This document shows positions 56,017-62,991 of a stretch of 64,000 nt of DNA, piece after piece. The notes beneath the pieces are model-generated. The model saw only the letters and a program-made list of their open reading frames with translations, was not told where the DNA came from and searched no databases. Position 1 is the stretch's first letter. Every line of letters starts with the position of its first letter. Location: positions 62,001 through 126,000 of the forward strand of contig NZ_BAYB01000030.1 in assembly GCF_000685035.1 (NCBI RefSeq), read 5' to 3'. The DNA is from Paraburkholderia ferrariae NBRC 106233 (GTDB lineage: Bacteria > Pseudomonadota > Gammaproteobacteria > Burkholderiales > Burkholderiaceae). The position numbers were made by a program, and so were the translations under genes.

Positions 56017-56027
56017 ACATCTAGACG
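56017..56027. promoter_or_regulatory. Candidate PhnF operator upstream of phnC
   Basis: ACATCTAGACG (minus strand CGTCTAGATGT) differs by one base from the palindrome between phnG and phnF. On the minus strand it directly follows a TGTAGT hexamer, much as the other copy follows ACTATA, so it could repress phnCDE. Confidence 0.55.
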
Positions 56028-56051
56028 ACTACACCGCGTGATTCTTCCAGT

Positions 56052-56069
56052 GTGACAAACGCGTGACGT
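56052..56069 (-). promoter_or_regulatory. PhoB-box-like element upstream of phnC
   Basis: On the minus strand ACGTCAC-GCGT-TTGTCAC has two imperfect GTCAC-containing 7-base halves with 11-base periodicity, as in Pho boxes. Its distance to the nearest -10-like sequence (about 18 bases) is longer than the usual 10-11, so it is less certain than the phnF one. Confidence 0.35.
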
Positions 56070-56176
56070 CCTTTACGTGTCATGCGCAATGCACCGATGA
56101 GGCGCTATATTGTGAGCAGCGAACGCGCCGACCCTCATTCGCGCCACCTTTCAACCCTCGCCGGACGAGTGCATCG

Positions 56177-57214
56177 ATGCGACAAGCGCTGAGCTTCCTC
56201 CCCGATAGCTTCGCCGAGTACGAAGATCTCAAGAGCATCCTCGATGCCGGCAGCCGCTGGCTGCAGATCCGCAGCGCCGGCGAGGTGGAAGTGCGCGGAC
56301 GCTCGTTCGAGCTGTTCGTCGCGAGTGTTGGATCGAACGAGCCGAGCGCGCCTGCCATCGGATTTTTCGGTGGCATTCACGGTCTCGAACGAATCGGCTC
56401 GCAACTCGTGCTCGATTACATGCGCGCGCTGGTGGGGCGCCTCGCATGGGACGAACTGCTCATGCAGCAGCTTCAGTCGGTGCGCCTCGTGATGGTGCCG
56501 ATCGTCAACCCCGGCGGCATGTGGCAGGCCACGCGCGCGAACCCGAACGGCGTGGACCTCATGCGCAACGCGCCCCAGGACGCGGACGAGCGCGTGCCGT
56601 TTCTCGCCGGCGGCCAGCGCGTGGGCTCGTGGCTGCCGTGGTATCGCGGCCGGCGCGGCGCGCCCATGGAGGCGGAGGCGGCGGCACTCTTGAAAATCGT
56701 CGACGAAGAACTGACCCATCGCCCGCTCAGCTTCGCGCTCGACTGCCATTCGGGTTACGGCTGGAGCGACAGCATCTGGTTTCCCTACGCGCGCACGCGC
56801 AAGCTCATGTGCAACCTGCCGGAGATGTACGTGCTCAAAACGATGTTCGAGCGCGCGCATCCGCACCACGGCTACACCTTCGAGCCGCAGAGCCACCAGT
56901 ACCTGCTGCACGGCGATCTGTGGGACTGCGCGTACGACCGCGCGCCCGCGCAGAACGTGTTTTTGCCGCTCACGCTCGAACTGGGTTCGTGGTTGTGGAT
57001 CAAGAAAAATCCGCGCCAGATTTTTTCGCGCCAGGGCATGTTCAATCCGGTGATGCAGCATCGCACCGCGCGCGTGCTGCGCCGTCACGCGAATCTCTTC
57101 GAATTCCTTACGCGTGCCGCCTTCTCCGCGCCGCGCTGGCTGCCCGAGGGCGCGCAGCGGCAGCAGATGCTGCAAAGCGCGATCGGACATTGGTACCGGC
57201 AGCCGGGCGCATGA
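56177..57214 (+). CDS. M14-family zinc carboxypeptidase
   Basis: Metallopeptidase-like protein of 345 residues. Zinc ligands are His68 and Glu71 (GGIHGLERIG) and His191 (LDCHSGYG), and the catalytic Glu268 is in LELGSW. The NPNGVDLMRN segment gives the C-terminal-carboxylate-binding site. It could trim a peptide or peptidoglycan-derived substrate. Its start overlaps the hydrolase gene by four bases, so they are coupled. Confidence 0.85.
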   Translation: MRQALSFLPDSFAEYEDLKSILDAGSRWLQIRSAGEVEVRGRSFELFVASVGSNEPSAPAIGFFGGIHGLERIGSQLVLDYMRALVGRLAWDELLMQQLQSVRLVMVPIVNPGGMWQATRANPNGVDLMRNAPQDADERVPFLAGGQRVGSWLPWYRGRRGAPMEAEAAALLKIVDEELTHRPLSFALDCHSGYGWSDSIWFPYARTRKLMCNLPEMYVLKTMFERAHPHHGYTFEPQSHQYLLHGDLWDCAYDRAPAQNVFLPLTLELGSWLWIKKNPRQIFSRQGMFNPVMQHRTARVLRRHANLFEFLTRAAFSAPRWLPEGAQRQQMLQSAIGHWYRQPGA

Positions 57215-57987
57215 GCGCGCAGCCGTGGATTTTGCTGCGCGGCCTCACGCGCGAGTCGCGCCACTGGGGCGAGTTCGCGCCCATGCTCGCGGCGGCGGCA
57301 GCCGGGGTGCTACCGGTCGATCTGCCGGGCAACGGCACGGCGGCACACGTGGACTCGCCGGGCGAAGTCGATGCGTTCGTCGATGCGGTGCGCGCCGAAG
57401 CGCAGCGGCTGGGCGCGCGTGCGCCGCACCGCGTGCTGGCGATGTCGCTGGGCGGCATGGTGGCGACGGCCTGGGCGCTGCGTTATCCCGACGAAATCGA
57501 CCAGCTCGTGCTGGTGAACACGAGCATGCGGCCCTACAGCCGCTTTTACGAGCGGCTGCGGCCCGCCGCGTGGCCCGCGCTGCTGCGCGTGGCGCTCAAC
57601 TGGCGCGATGCCGGCGCCGCCGGTCCCGCCGAGCCGCTGATCCACGCGCGTACCTGCGCGCGCCGGAACACGCTCGCTGCCGACCTCGACGCCTGGCGCG
57701 CGATTCGGGCAAGCGCCCCGGTGAGCCGGGCGAACGCACTGCGCCAACTGTGGGCCGCCGCGCGCTACGCGGCGCACGGCGTGCCGCGCTGCGCCACGCT
57801 GGTGGTCTCGGCGCGCGGGGACCGGCTGGTGAATCCCGTGTGCTCGGCGCGGCTCGCGCGCGCATGGGGCGCCCGGCATCTCGAACATCCGTGGGCGGGC
57901 CACGACCTGCCGCACGACGATCCGCAATGGCTCGTGGCGGCGCTGCGCGTACTCGACAGATCGCCGGCTTCATCGATTGCCCCATAA
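57211..57987 (+). CDS. Alpha/beta-fold hydrolase
   Basis: Hydrolase of 258 residues. The nucleophile Ser79 is in the elbow AMSLGGM; likely acid Asp in SARGDRLV and base His in WAGHDLPHDDP. It lacks a signal peptide. It is translationally coupled to the M14 peptidase, suggesting sequential action on the same compound, but the substrate is not known. Confidence 0.85.
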   Translation: MSAQPWILLRGLTRESRHWGEFAPMLAAAAAGVLPVDLPGNGTAAHVDSPGEVDAFVDAVRAEAQRLGARAPHRVLAMSLGGMVATAWALRYPDEIDQLVLVNTSMRPYSRFYERLRPAAWPALLRVALNWRDAGAAGPAEPLIHARTCARRNTLAADLDAWRAIRASAPVSRANALRQLWAAARYAAHGVPRCATLVVSARGDRLVNPVCSARLARAWGARHLEHPWAGHDLPHDDPQWLVAALRVLDRSPASSIAP

Positions 57988-58025
57988 TAGGGTGCGTCAC
58001 CCAGGCTCTCCGGAACGACCCTCAT

Positions 58026-59093
58026 ATGAATGCAAGCCCTACCCAAAGCGGCGCCGCACCGCGCCTCACGAGCCTTTCGCATGGCGGCGGCTGCGGCTGC
58101 AAGATCGCGCCGGGCGTACTCTCCGCGTTGCTCGCGCGCAGCACGCCGCTCACGGCGGCCTTCCCGAACCTGCTGGTGGGCACGGAAACGGCCGACGACG
58201 CCGCCGTGTACAAGCTCAACGACGAGCAGGCCATCGTCGCGACCACCGACTTCTTCATGCCGATCGTGGACGACCCCTACGACTTCGGCCGCATTGCCGC
58301 CACGAACGCGCTTTCGGACGTCTACGCGATGGGCGGCAAGCCGATTCTCGCGCTCGCGCTCGTGGGCATGCCGATCAACGTGCTGCCCCACGACGTGATC
58401 GCCCAGGTGCTGCGCGGCGGGGAGGACGTGTGCGCGGCGGCCGGCATTCCGGTGGCGGGCGGCCACTCGATCGACTCGGTGGAGCCGATCTACGGTCTTG
58501 CCGCTATCGGCGTGGTGCATCCGGACCGGGTGAAGCGCAATGCCTCGGCGCATGCCGGCGACGTGCTCGTGCTCGGCAAGCCGCTGGGCGTGGGGGTGCT
58601 TTCGGCTGCCCTGAAGAAAGACCGGCTCGACGCAGCCGGCTACCAGGCGATGGTGGCTGCCGCAACGAAGCTCAATACGCCGGGCGCAAAGCTGGCGGGG
58701 CTCGATGGCGTACACGCGATGACCGACGTAACGGGGTTCGGCCTGCTCGGCCACACGCTCGAGATCGCGCGCGGCGCGGGGCTGACCGCGCACGTGCGCT
58801 ACGCCGATCTGCCGTTTCTGCCGGGCGTGGAAGCATTCGTTGCCGACGGTGTCTTCACGGGCGCCTCGGGCCGCAACTGGGCGTCGTATGGTGAGAGCGT
58901 GACGCTTGGCGCCGATCTGCCGCCTGTTGCGCAAGCACTCCTCACCGACCCGCAGACTTCGGGCGGCCTGCTCGTCGCCTGCGCGCCCGAGCGCGTGGAC
59001 GACGTGCTGGCGATCTTCCGGGCGGAAGGCTTTGACGACGTGCGCACGATCGGCCAACTGAGCGCCGGCCCGGCGCGCGTGGACGTTGCATGA
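58026..59093 (+). CDS. selD: Selenide, water dikinase (selenophosphate synthase)
   Basis: Enzyme of 355 residues that makes selenophosphate from selenide and ATP. Cys23 and Cys25 with Lys26 in GGGCGCKIAPG form the catalytic N-terminus, here with cysteine rather than selenocysteine. TETADDAAVYKLN and DVTGFGLLGH are conserved. It follows the hydrolase by 38 bases; selA and selB are not in the window. Confidence 0.96.
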   Translation: MNASPTQSGAAPRLTSLSHGGGCGCKIAPGVLSALLARSTPLTAAFPNLLVGTETADDAAVYKLNDEQAIVATTDFFMPIVDDPYDFGRIAATNALSDVYAMGGKPILALALVGMPINVLPHDVIAQVLRGGEDVCAAAGIPVAGGHSIDSVEPIYGLAAIGVVHPDRVKRNASAHAGDVLVLGKPLGVGVLSAALKKDRLDAAGYQAMVAAATKLNTPGAKLAGLDGVHAMTDVTGFGLLGHTLEIARGAGLTAHVRYADLPFLPGVEAFVADGVFTGASGRNWASYGESVTLGADLPPVAQALLTDPQTSGGLLVACAPERVDDVLAIFRAEGFDDVRTIGQLSAGPARVDVA

Positions 59094-59100
59094 GGGGCGT

Positions 59101-60006
59101 ATGAGCGCAGAATCGCCGAAGGCCATTTTCTACGCACTGGCGGCGAACGCCGGCATTGCGGCTTGCAAGTACGCCGCTGCGGCGTTCACCGGTTCCGGTT
59201 CGATGTTCGCCGAGGCGATTCATTCCACGGCCGATTGCGGTAACCAGTTGCTGCTGCTCTTCGGCTTGCGCCAGTCGCGCAGGCCGCCATCGGCGTTGCA
59301 TCCGATGGGCTCGGGCCGGGCGATCAACTTCTATTCGCTGCTGGTTGCGCTGCTGCTGTTTTTCGTGGGCGGCGCGTTCTCGGTGTACGAGGGCATCCAT
59401 CGGCTGATTCTGCGTGAGCCGCTGCATTACGTGTACGTGGCGCTCGTGGTGCTGGGCGTTTCCGTGGTGCTTGAAGCGTTCTCGCTCTATGGCGCCGTGC
59501 GCGAGATCCGCAAGGGTTCACCCACGAAATCGCTGTGGCGCTGGGCGCGCGAGACGCGCGAATCGGAGCTGCTCGTGGTGGCGGGCGAGGATATTGCGGC
59601 GCTTGCGGGCCTTGCTATCGCGTTCGCTGCGGTGCTGCTCACGATGATTACCGGCAACCCGGTGTGGGATGCGTGCGGCTCGATTGGCGTGGGCGTGCTG
59701 CTTATGCTGATTGCGTGGTTCATCGCGCGCGAGGTGAAGTCGATGATCGTGGGGGAATCGGCGAGCCCCGAACGGCGACGCGAAATTGAGGCTTTTCTGC
59801 GTGGGCGCAGTGAGATACGCAGCATCATCAACCTCATTACCCTGCAATGGGGTAAGGAAGTGGTCGTGGCCGTGCAGGCCGAGATGATCGACTACGAGCA
59901 GAGCCGCGCGATGGTTGAGGCGATCAATGTGATCGAGGCGGATTTGCAGGCGCGGTTTCCAGAAGTGCGGTGGGTGTTTTTTGAGCCGGACTTTGAGGGG
60001 CGTTGA
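59101..60006 (+). CDS. Cation diffusion facilitator transporter
   Basis: Metal-efflux membrane protein of 301 residues. HSTADCGNQLLL near residue 42 and the AGEDIAALAG segment are the metal-site regions of the family. It has about five hydrophobic segments and a C-terminal cytoplasmic domain. Ion specificity is unknown. It starts seven bases after the selD stop. Confidence 0.85.
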   Translation: MSAESPKAIFYALAANAGIAACKYAAAAFTGSGSMFAEAIHSTADCGNQLLLLFGLRQSRRPPSALHPMGSGRAINFYSLLVALLLFFVGGAFSVYEGIHRLILREPLHYVYVALVVLGVSVVLEAFSLYGAVREIRKGSPTKSLWRWARETRESELLVVAGEDIAALAGLAIAFAAVLLTMITGNPVWDACGSIGVGVLLMLIAWFIAREVKSMIVGESASPERRREIEAFLRGRSEIRSIINLITLQWGKEVVVAVQAEMIDYEQSRAMVEAINVIEADLQARFPEVRWVFFEPDFEGR

Positions 60007-60220
60007 GGGTGGGGTTGTGGTTTTTTGTTTTCGCGGTGGTTTGCCTGGGTTGCCCCTGTGCGGGGAAATTGATTAGTCTCTCCCGGTGTACTAGAGTTAA
60101 ATTCGTCAACAAAATCAAGGCCTTAAGTTCATTCCGGTATCCCTGGGTTAACTGCGGTTTGCGGCGCGTACTGTCCTCGAATAGTCCTCGCGCCGTGAAC
60201 CGCCCACTTGAGGACAAGAC
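60007..60220. other. Chromosome-island junction region
   Basis: About 210 bases with lower GC than the preceding genes separate the CDF gene from the integrase. TCCTCG words repeat near the integrase start, as often seen at att sites. No tRNA gene was found here, so the core attachment site is not defined. Confidence 0.3.
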
Positions 60221-61540
60221 ATGGCGAAGCAACGTATCAACCGCGAACTGATCCGGGGGCTCGAAGGCGAGCGCCTGGCGACGCTGGCCCAAGGAGATGT
60301 GCCGAAGCTGCGCGACATCTACGACGACACGCTGACCGGCTTCGGGCTGCGCATGCGGCCTAACGGCTCGGTGTCGTTCGTGTACCGCTGGAGCGCACCC
60401 GAAGGGCAGCAGAAGAAGGCGCTCGGCCGGTGGCCCGCGATAACCGTCGAGGAAGCGCGCGCGGCGGCGAAGTCATTCATCGGCCGCACCGATCACAAGA
60501 GCGATGCAATGTCCACGCGCGTCGCGAAGCACGAGCGGCGCGTGGCCGATGCAAGGCACTGCGCGATGCCAACAGTGGGCAGCTACCTCGATGGCGACTA
60601 TCGAACGTACTGGCTCGGCACGACCAGGAGCGAGACGCCCGAACAGAACCTGAAGAATATCCGGCGCGACTTCGTTGACCTGCTGCTGAAGCGACTGGAC
60701 GAAGTGACGCGGCCAATGATGAAGAAGTGGATCGAGGCACGGATCGCGGCAGGTCATAAGCCCACGGGGATCAACCGCACGCTCGGTGCAATCGGCGGGC
60801 TGTTCACGCACGCCGTTGAGCACGAGATCATCACGAGCAATCCGTGAGCGAGGCTCCGCTGCAAGACCGACCCCGAGGAAGAAGCGGCGCACGGCCGCGA
60901 ACTGACAGCCGACGAGGAAACGCGACTGCGTGCTGCGCTCGACGCGCGCGAGTCGCGTATCCGGGCAGAGGCGGAGGCGAGCGTGCGCAATGGTCGCGGG
61001 CTCACGAACCTGCCGGCCGCTCATCACGCGTTCGTCGATCACGTCAAGCCCGCGATCCTGCTCGCGCTTAATTCCGGATTGAGGCGCAGTGAGATCATGC
61101 GACTCGAATGGAAGTCAGTGGACTTCAAGGCACGGACGATCACCGTCGCGCCGGCGACATCAAAGGTCAAACGCTCCCGCGTGATCCCAATGAATGCCGA
61201 GGCGTATGCGACGCTAATGGCGTGGCGGCGCCAGGTGGCGTTCGCGCGTGTGTTCGCGAATGAGATCGGCGAACCGCTGCGCGAAGTGCGCGACTGGCAG
61301 AAGGTCCTGAGGGAAGCGCAAATCGAGCACTTCCGGTTCATGGATACGCGGCATCACACGGCAACGCGCATGATCAATGAAGGTGCTTCGCAGTTTCACG
61401 TGCAGCGGCTGCTCGGCCACAAGGACAGCCGCATGTCGCAGCGCTACATGAAAGCGCGAGAGACGAAGCTGGCCGAAGCGCTGGCGCTGCTCGATCGTCC
61501 ACGTTCAGGGATCGATGGCAGCGGCGCTCAGGCCGCCTGA
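60221..61540 (+). pseudogene. Tyrosine integrase with in-frame stop
   Basis: One continuous frame of 440 codons reads as a phage-type integrase but is interrupted by TGA at codon 209. Before it lie the DUF4102-like N-terminal arm domain (LRDIYDDTLTGFGLRMRPNG) and the SAM-like domain; after it the catalytic domain with GLRRSEIMRLEW (Arg) and LLGHKDSRMSQRYM (His, Tyr). The HxxR box reads MDTRH, so its first His is Met. The gene could be dead, or the stop could be a sequence error or readthrough. Confidence 0.8.
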
Positions 61541-61562
61541 TCGTTGCCGGTGCTGCACCGCG

Positions 61563-61581
61563 AAGCCCCGCATGGGGCTTT
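61563..61581 (+). terminator. Terminator after integrase
   Basis: A 7-base stem AAGCCCC / GGGGCTT with a GCAT loop, followed by TT, about 25 bases after the integrase stop. Confidence 0.6.
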
Positions 61582-61772
61582 CCCGTCAATCTGCGTAGTC
61601 ATCTTCCAGTCTGCATCGATTAATATGGGTGCTCCCCCGTCATTCGGGAGTGCCCGACCATGCTCACCGCCGCTGACGAGTGTGTCGCCCATTTTTCCAG
61701 GTTAGCGTCCCGCATCCTCAGAGTCATGCCCCGCGTCGACGCGCTGCAGGCAGTTTCGAGCACCTGCGAAAC

Positions 61773-62150
61773 ATGGAGCGTGATCCACGTATAAGGGCGG
61801 ACCCAGGCATGCACGCGGTCATCACCGCCATCCTGTCGCAAGGAGACCCGGGGAGCTGGCCCGTGAGTGCGGTGACACCGGAGAACGTGGCGAAGCTGCT
61901 TGGCAGGACGGCGCTTACGATGCACGCCAAAGATCTGAGCAAGACCAATCGCAGGAACGCCCGCAAGCCTCGCGCTGATGACGGGCAGCTTGCGCAGGCC
62001 CGTGCCACTTTCAACGCATGGGGCGGCGCGACCATGACGCCCGGAAAGCTCCGCGAGTGCGAGTTGCACGTGGCAAAGGAACTTGGCACGAACCGCCCGA
62101 AGATCACGCGCTGGTTTGCCTATTTCATCGAGCACAGCGACCTCTCATAG
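61773..62150 (+). CDS. Hypothetical island protein
   Basis: Predicted protein of 125 residues starting MERDPRIRADPGMHAVIT; an earlier start is possible in the same frame. It contains a small helical block (SAVTPENVAKLLGRTALT) that could bind DNA. The stop codon lies inside the nested palindromes that follow. No family was recognised. Confidence 0.5.
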   Translation: MERDPRIRADPGMHAVITAILSQGDPGSWPVSAVTPENVAKLLGRTALTMHAKDLSKTNRRNARKPRADDGQLAQARATFNAWGGATMTPGKLRECELHVAKELGTNRPKITRWFAYFIEHSDLS

Positions 62151-62185
62151 CGCCGCTATCACATGCCATAGCGGCGCTATGGCAT
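62147..62185. repeat. Nested palindromes, candidate origin or operator
   Basis: ATAGCGCCGCTAT (62147-62159) and its exact reverse complement (62168-62180) lie 8 bases apart. The right arm is also the centre of a 23-base dyad starting at 62163, symmetric except at its middle base. There is no T-run. Such clusters occur at phage repressor operators and plasmid-like replication origins. See findings. Confidence 0.7.
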
Positions 62186-62270
62186 GTCACACCTTGCCCG
62201 TTCTATCTGCCTTGTACCAACCTTGTAAGTGGTGGCCCGCTGTGGGCTTAATCACTCAAGGGAGGTACGC

Positions 62271-62471
62271 ATGGATACGCCCCGCCCGAAGTCCGTCAAG
62301 CAGCTTTGCGACTACTACGGCATCTCCAAACCCCACTACTACGCACTCAAGGCGAAGGGCCTTGCACCGGCCGAACTGAAGCTCGGCAACCGCACCATCA
62401 TCACGCCCGAAGCCGAGCGCGCGTGGGTGGAAGCCAACACGGTGCGCGCGACAGCCAACGCGACGGCCTGA
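62271..62471 (+). CDS. AlpA-/excisionase-like small DNA-binding protein
   Basis: Protein of 66 residues. KSVKQLCDYYGISKPHYYALKAKGLAPAELKLGNRTIITPEAERAW fits the short helix-turn-helix of AlpA or MerR-type excisionases common in islands. A strong GGGAGG ribosome-binding site precedes the ATG. It may control excision or the neighbouring palindromes; function is inferred. Confidence 0.72.
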   Translation: MDTPRPKSVKQLCDYYGISKPHYYALKAKGLAPAELKLGNRTIITPEAERAWVEANTVRATANATA

Positions 62472-62483
62472 GCGGAGGCCGTC

Positions 62484-62762
62484 ATGAACTACTACACGAG
62501 CCTCGACATCCGCGAACTGGCGACCCTCGCATACATGAACGGCGAGGGTCTGCCCGCCGAAGCCATCGGGCAGCTGCTCGAAGCGTATGAAGGTGAAGAC
62601 GCGCTCGCCTGCGCTATCGCGGGCGTATTCGAAGACCTCGAAGACGGCGTGGTGAACGTGCTGCGATGCCTGCTCAAGATCGCGATGCTGGTGGACTACG
62701 ATCTCGACCTGGACGCGGTGCGCGAAAACATGGCGAAGCCCGCTACCGGCAACGGCGCTTAG
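62484..62762 (+). CDS. Hypothetical acidic island protein
   Basis: Predicted protein of 92 residues, acidic and largely helical (EAYEGEDALACAIAGVFEDLEDG), without a known domain. It lies 12 bases after the AlpA-like gene and is probably in the same operon. Confidence 0.55.
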   Translation: MNYYTSLDIRELATLAYMNGEGLPAEAIGQLLEAYEGEDALACAIAGVFEDLEDGVVNVLRCLLKIAMLVDYDLDLDAVRENMAKPATGNGA

Positions 62763-62775
62763 CGTGGAGCCCGCC

Positions 62776-62991
62776 ATGATCCAGCATCCGTTGCAGGCAG
62801 AGGCGAAGGTGCGTGTCGAAGGCGGCAAACACGACGGCTGCACGGGACACATCGTCAGAATCCATACTGGCCTGAATCCGTGCGACTTCGCGGTAATCGA
62901 GTTCGATCCGCCCAAAGGATCGCGTTGCAAGACGAAGGAACGAGACGCCGTACCGATCTTTCGCGTCAAAAGTGAGAAGGTGTCCAAATGA
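62776..62991 (+). CDS. Hypothetical small basic protein
   Basis: Predicted protein of 71 residues with a beta-rich, KOW-like core (KVRVEGGKHDGCTGHIVRIHTG). The ATG is chosen because GGAG lies six bases upstream; a GTG four codons earlier is possible. Its stop overlaps the primase-helicase start, so the two are coupled. Confidence 0.55.
   Translation: MIQHPLQAEAKVRVEGGKHDGCTGHIVRIHTGLNPCDFAVIEFDPPKGSRCKTKERDAVPIFRVKSEKVSK

Noticed and set aside
57114..59093. 659-residue fusion frame joining an upstream out-of-frame sequence to selD
   Set aside because: The first part is the shadow of the M14 and hydrolase genes in another frame. selD has its normal start at 58026.
60007..60220. A tRNA or tmRNA 3' end as the island attachment site
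   Set aside because: I looked for a cloverleaf or a CCA-ended fragment and found none that pairs properly.
60845..60847. TGA in the integrase as selenocysteine, suggested by selD 2 kb away
   Set aside because: No clear SECIS-like hairpin lies directly downstream, no selenoprotein integrase family is known, and selD is a separate chromosomal gene outside the island.
61620..62135. 171-residue minus-strand frame in the island
   Set aside because: It overlaps a plus-strand frame in the same direction as the island genes, has no motif, and its composition is that of an antisense shadow. Some doubt remains.
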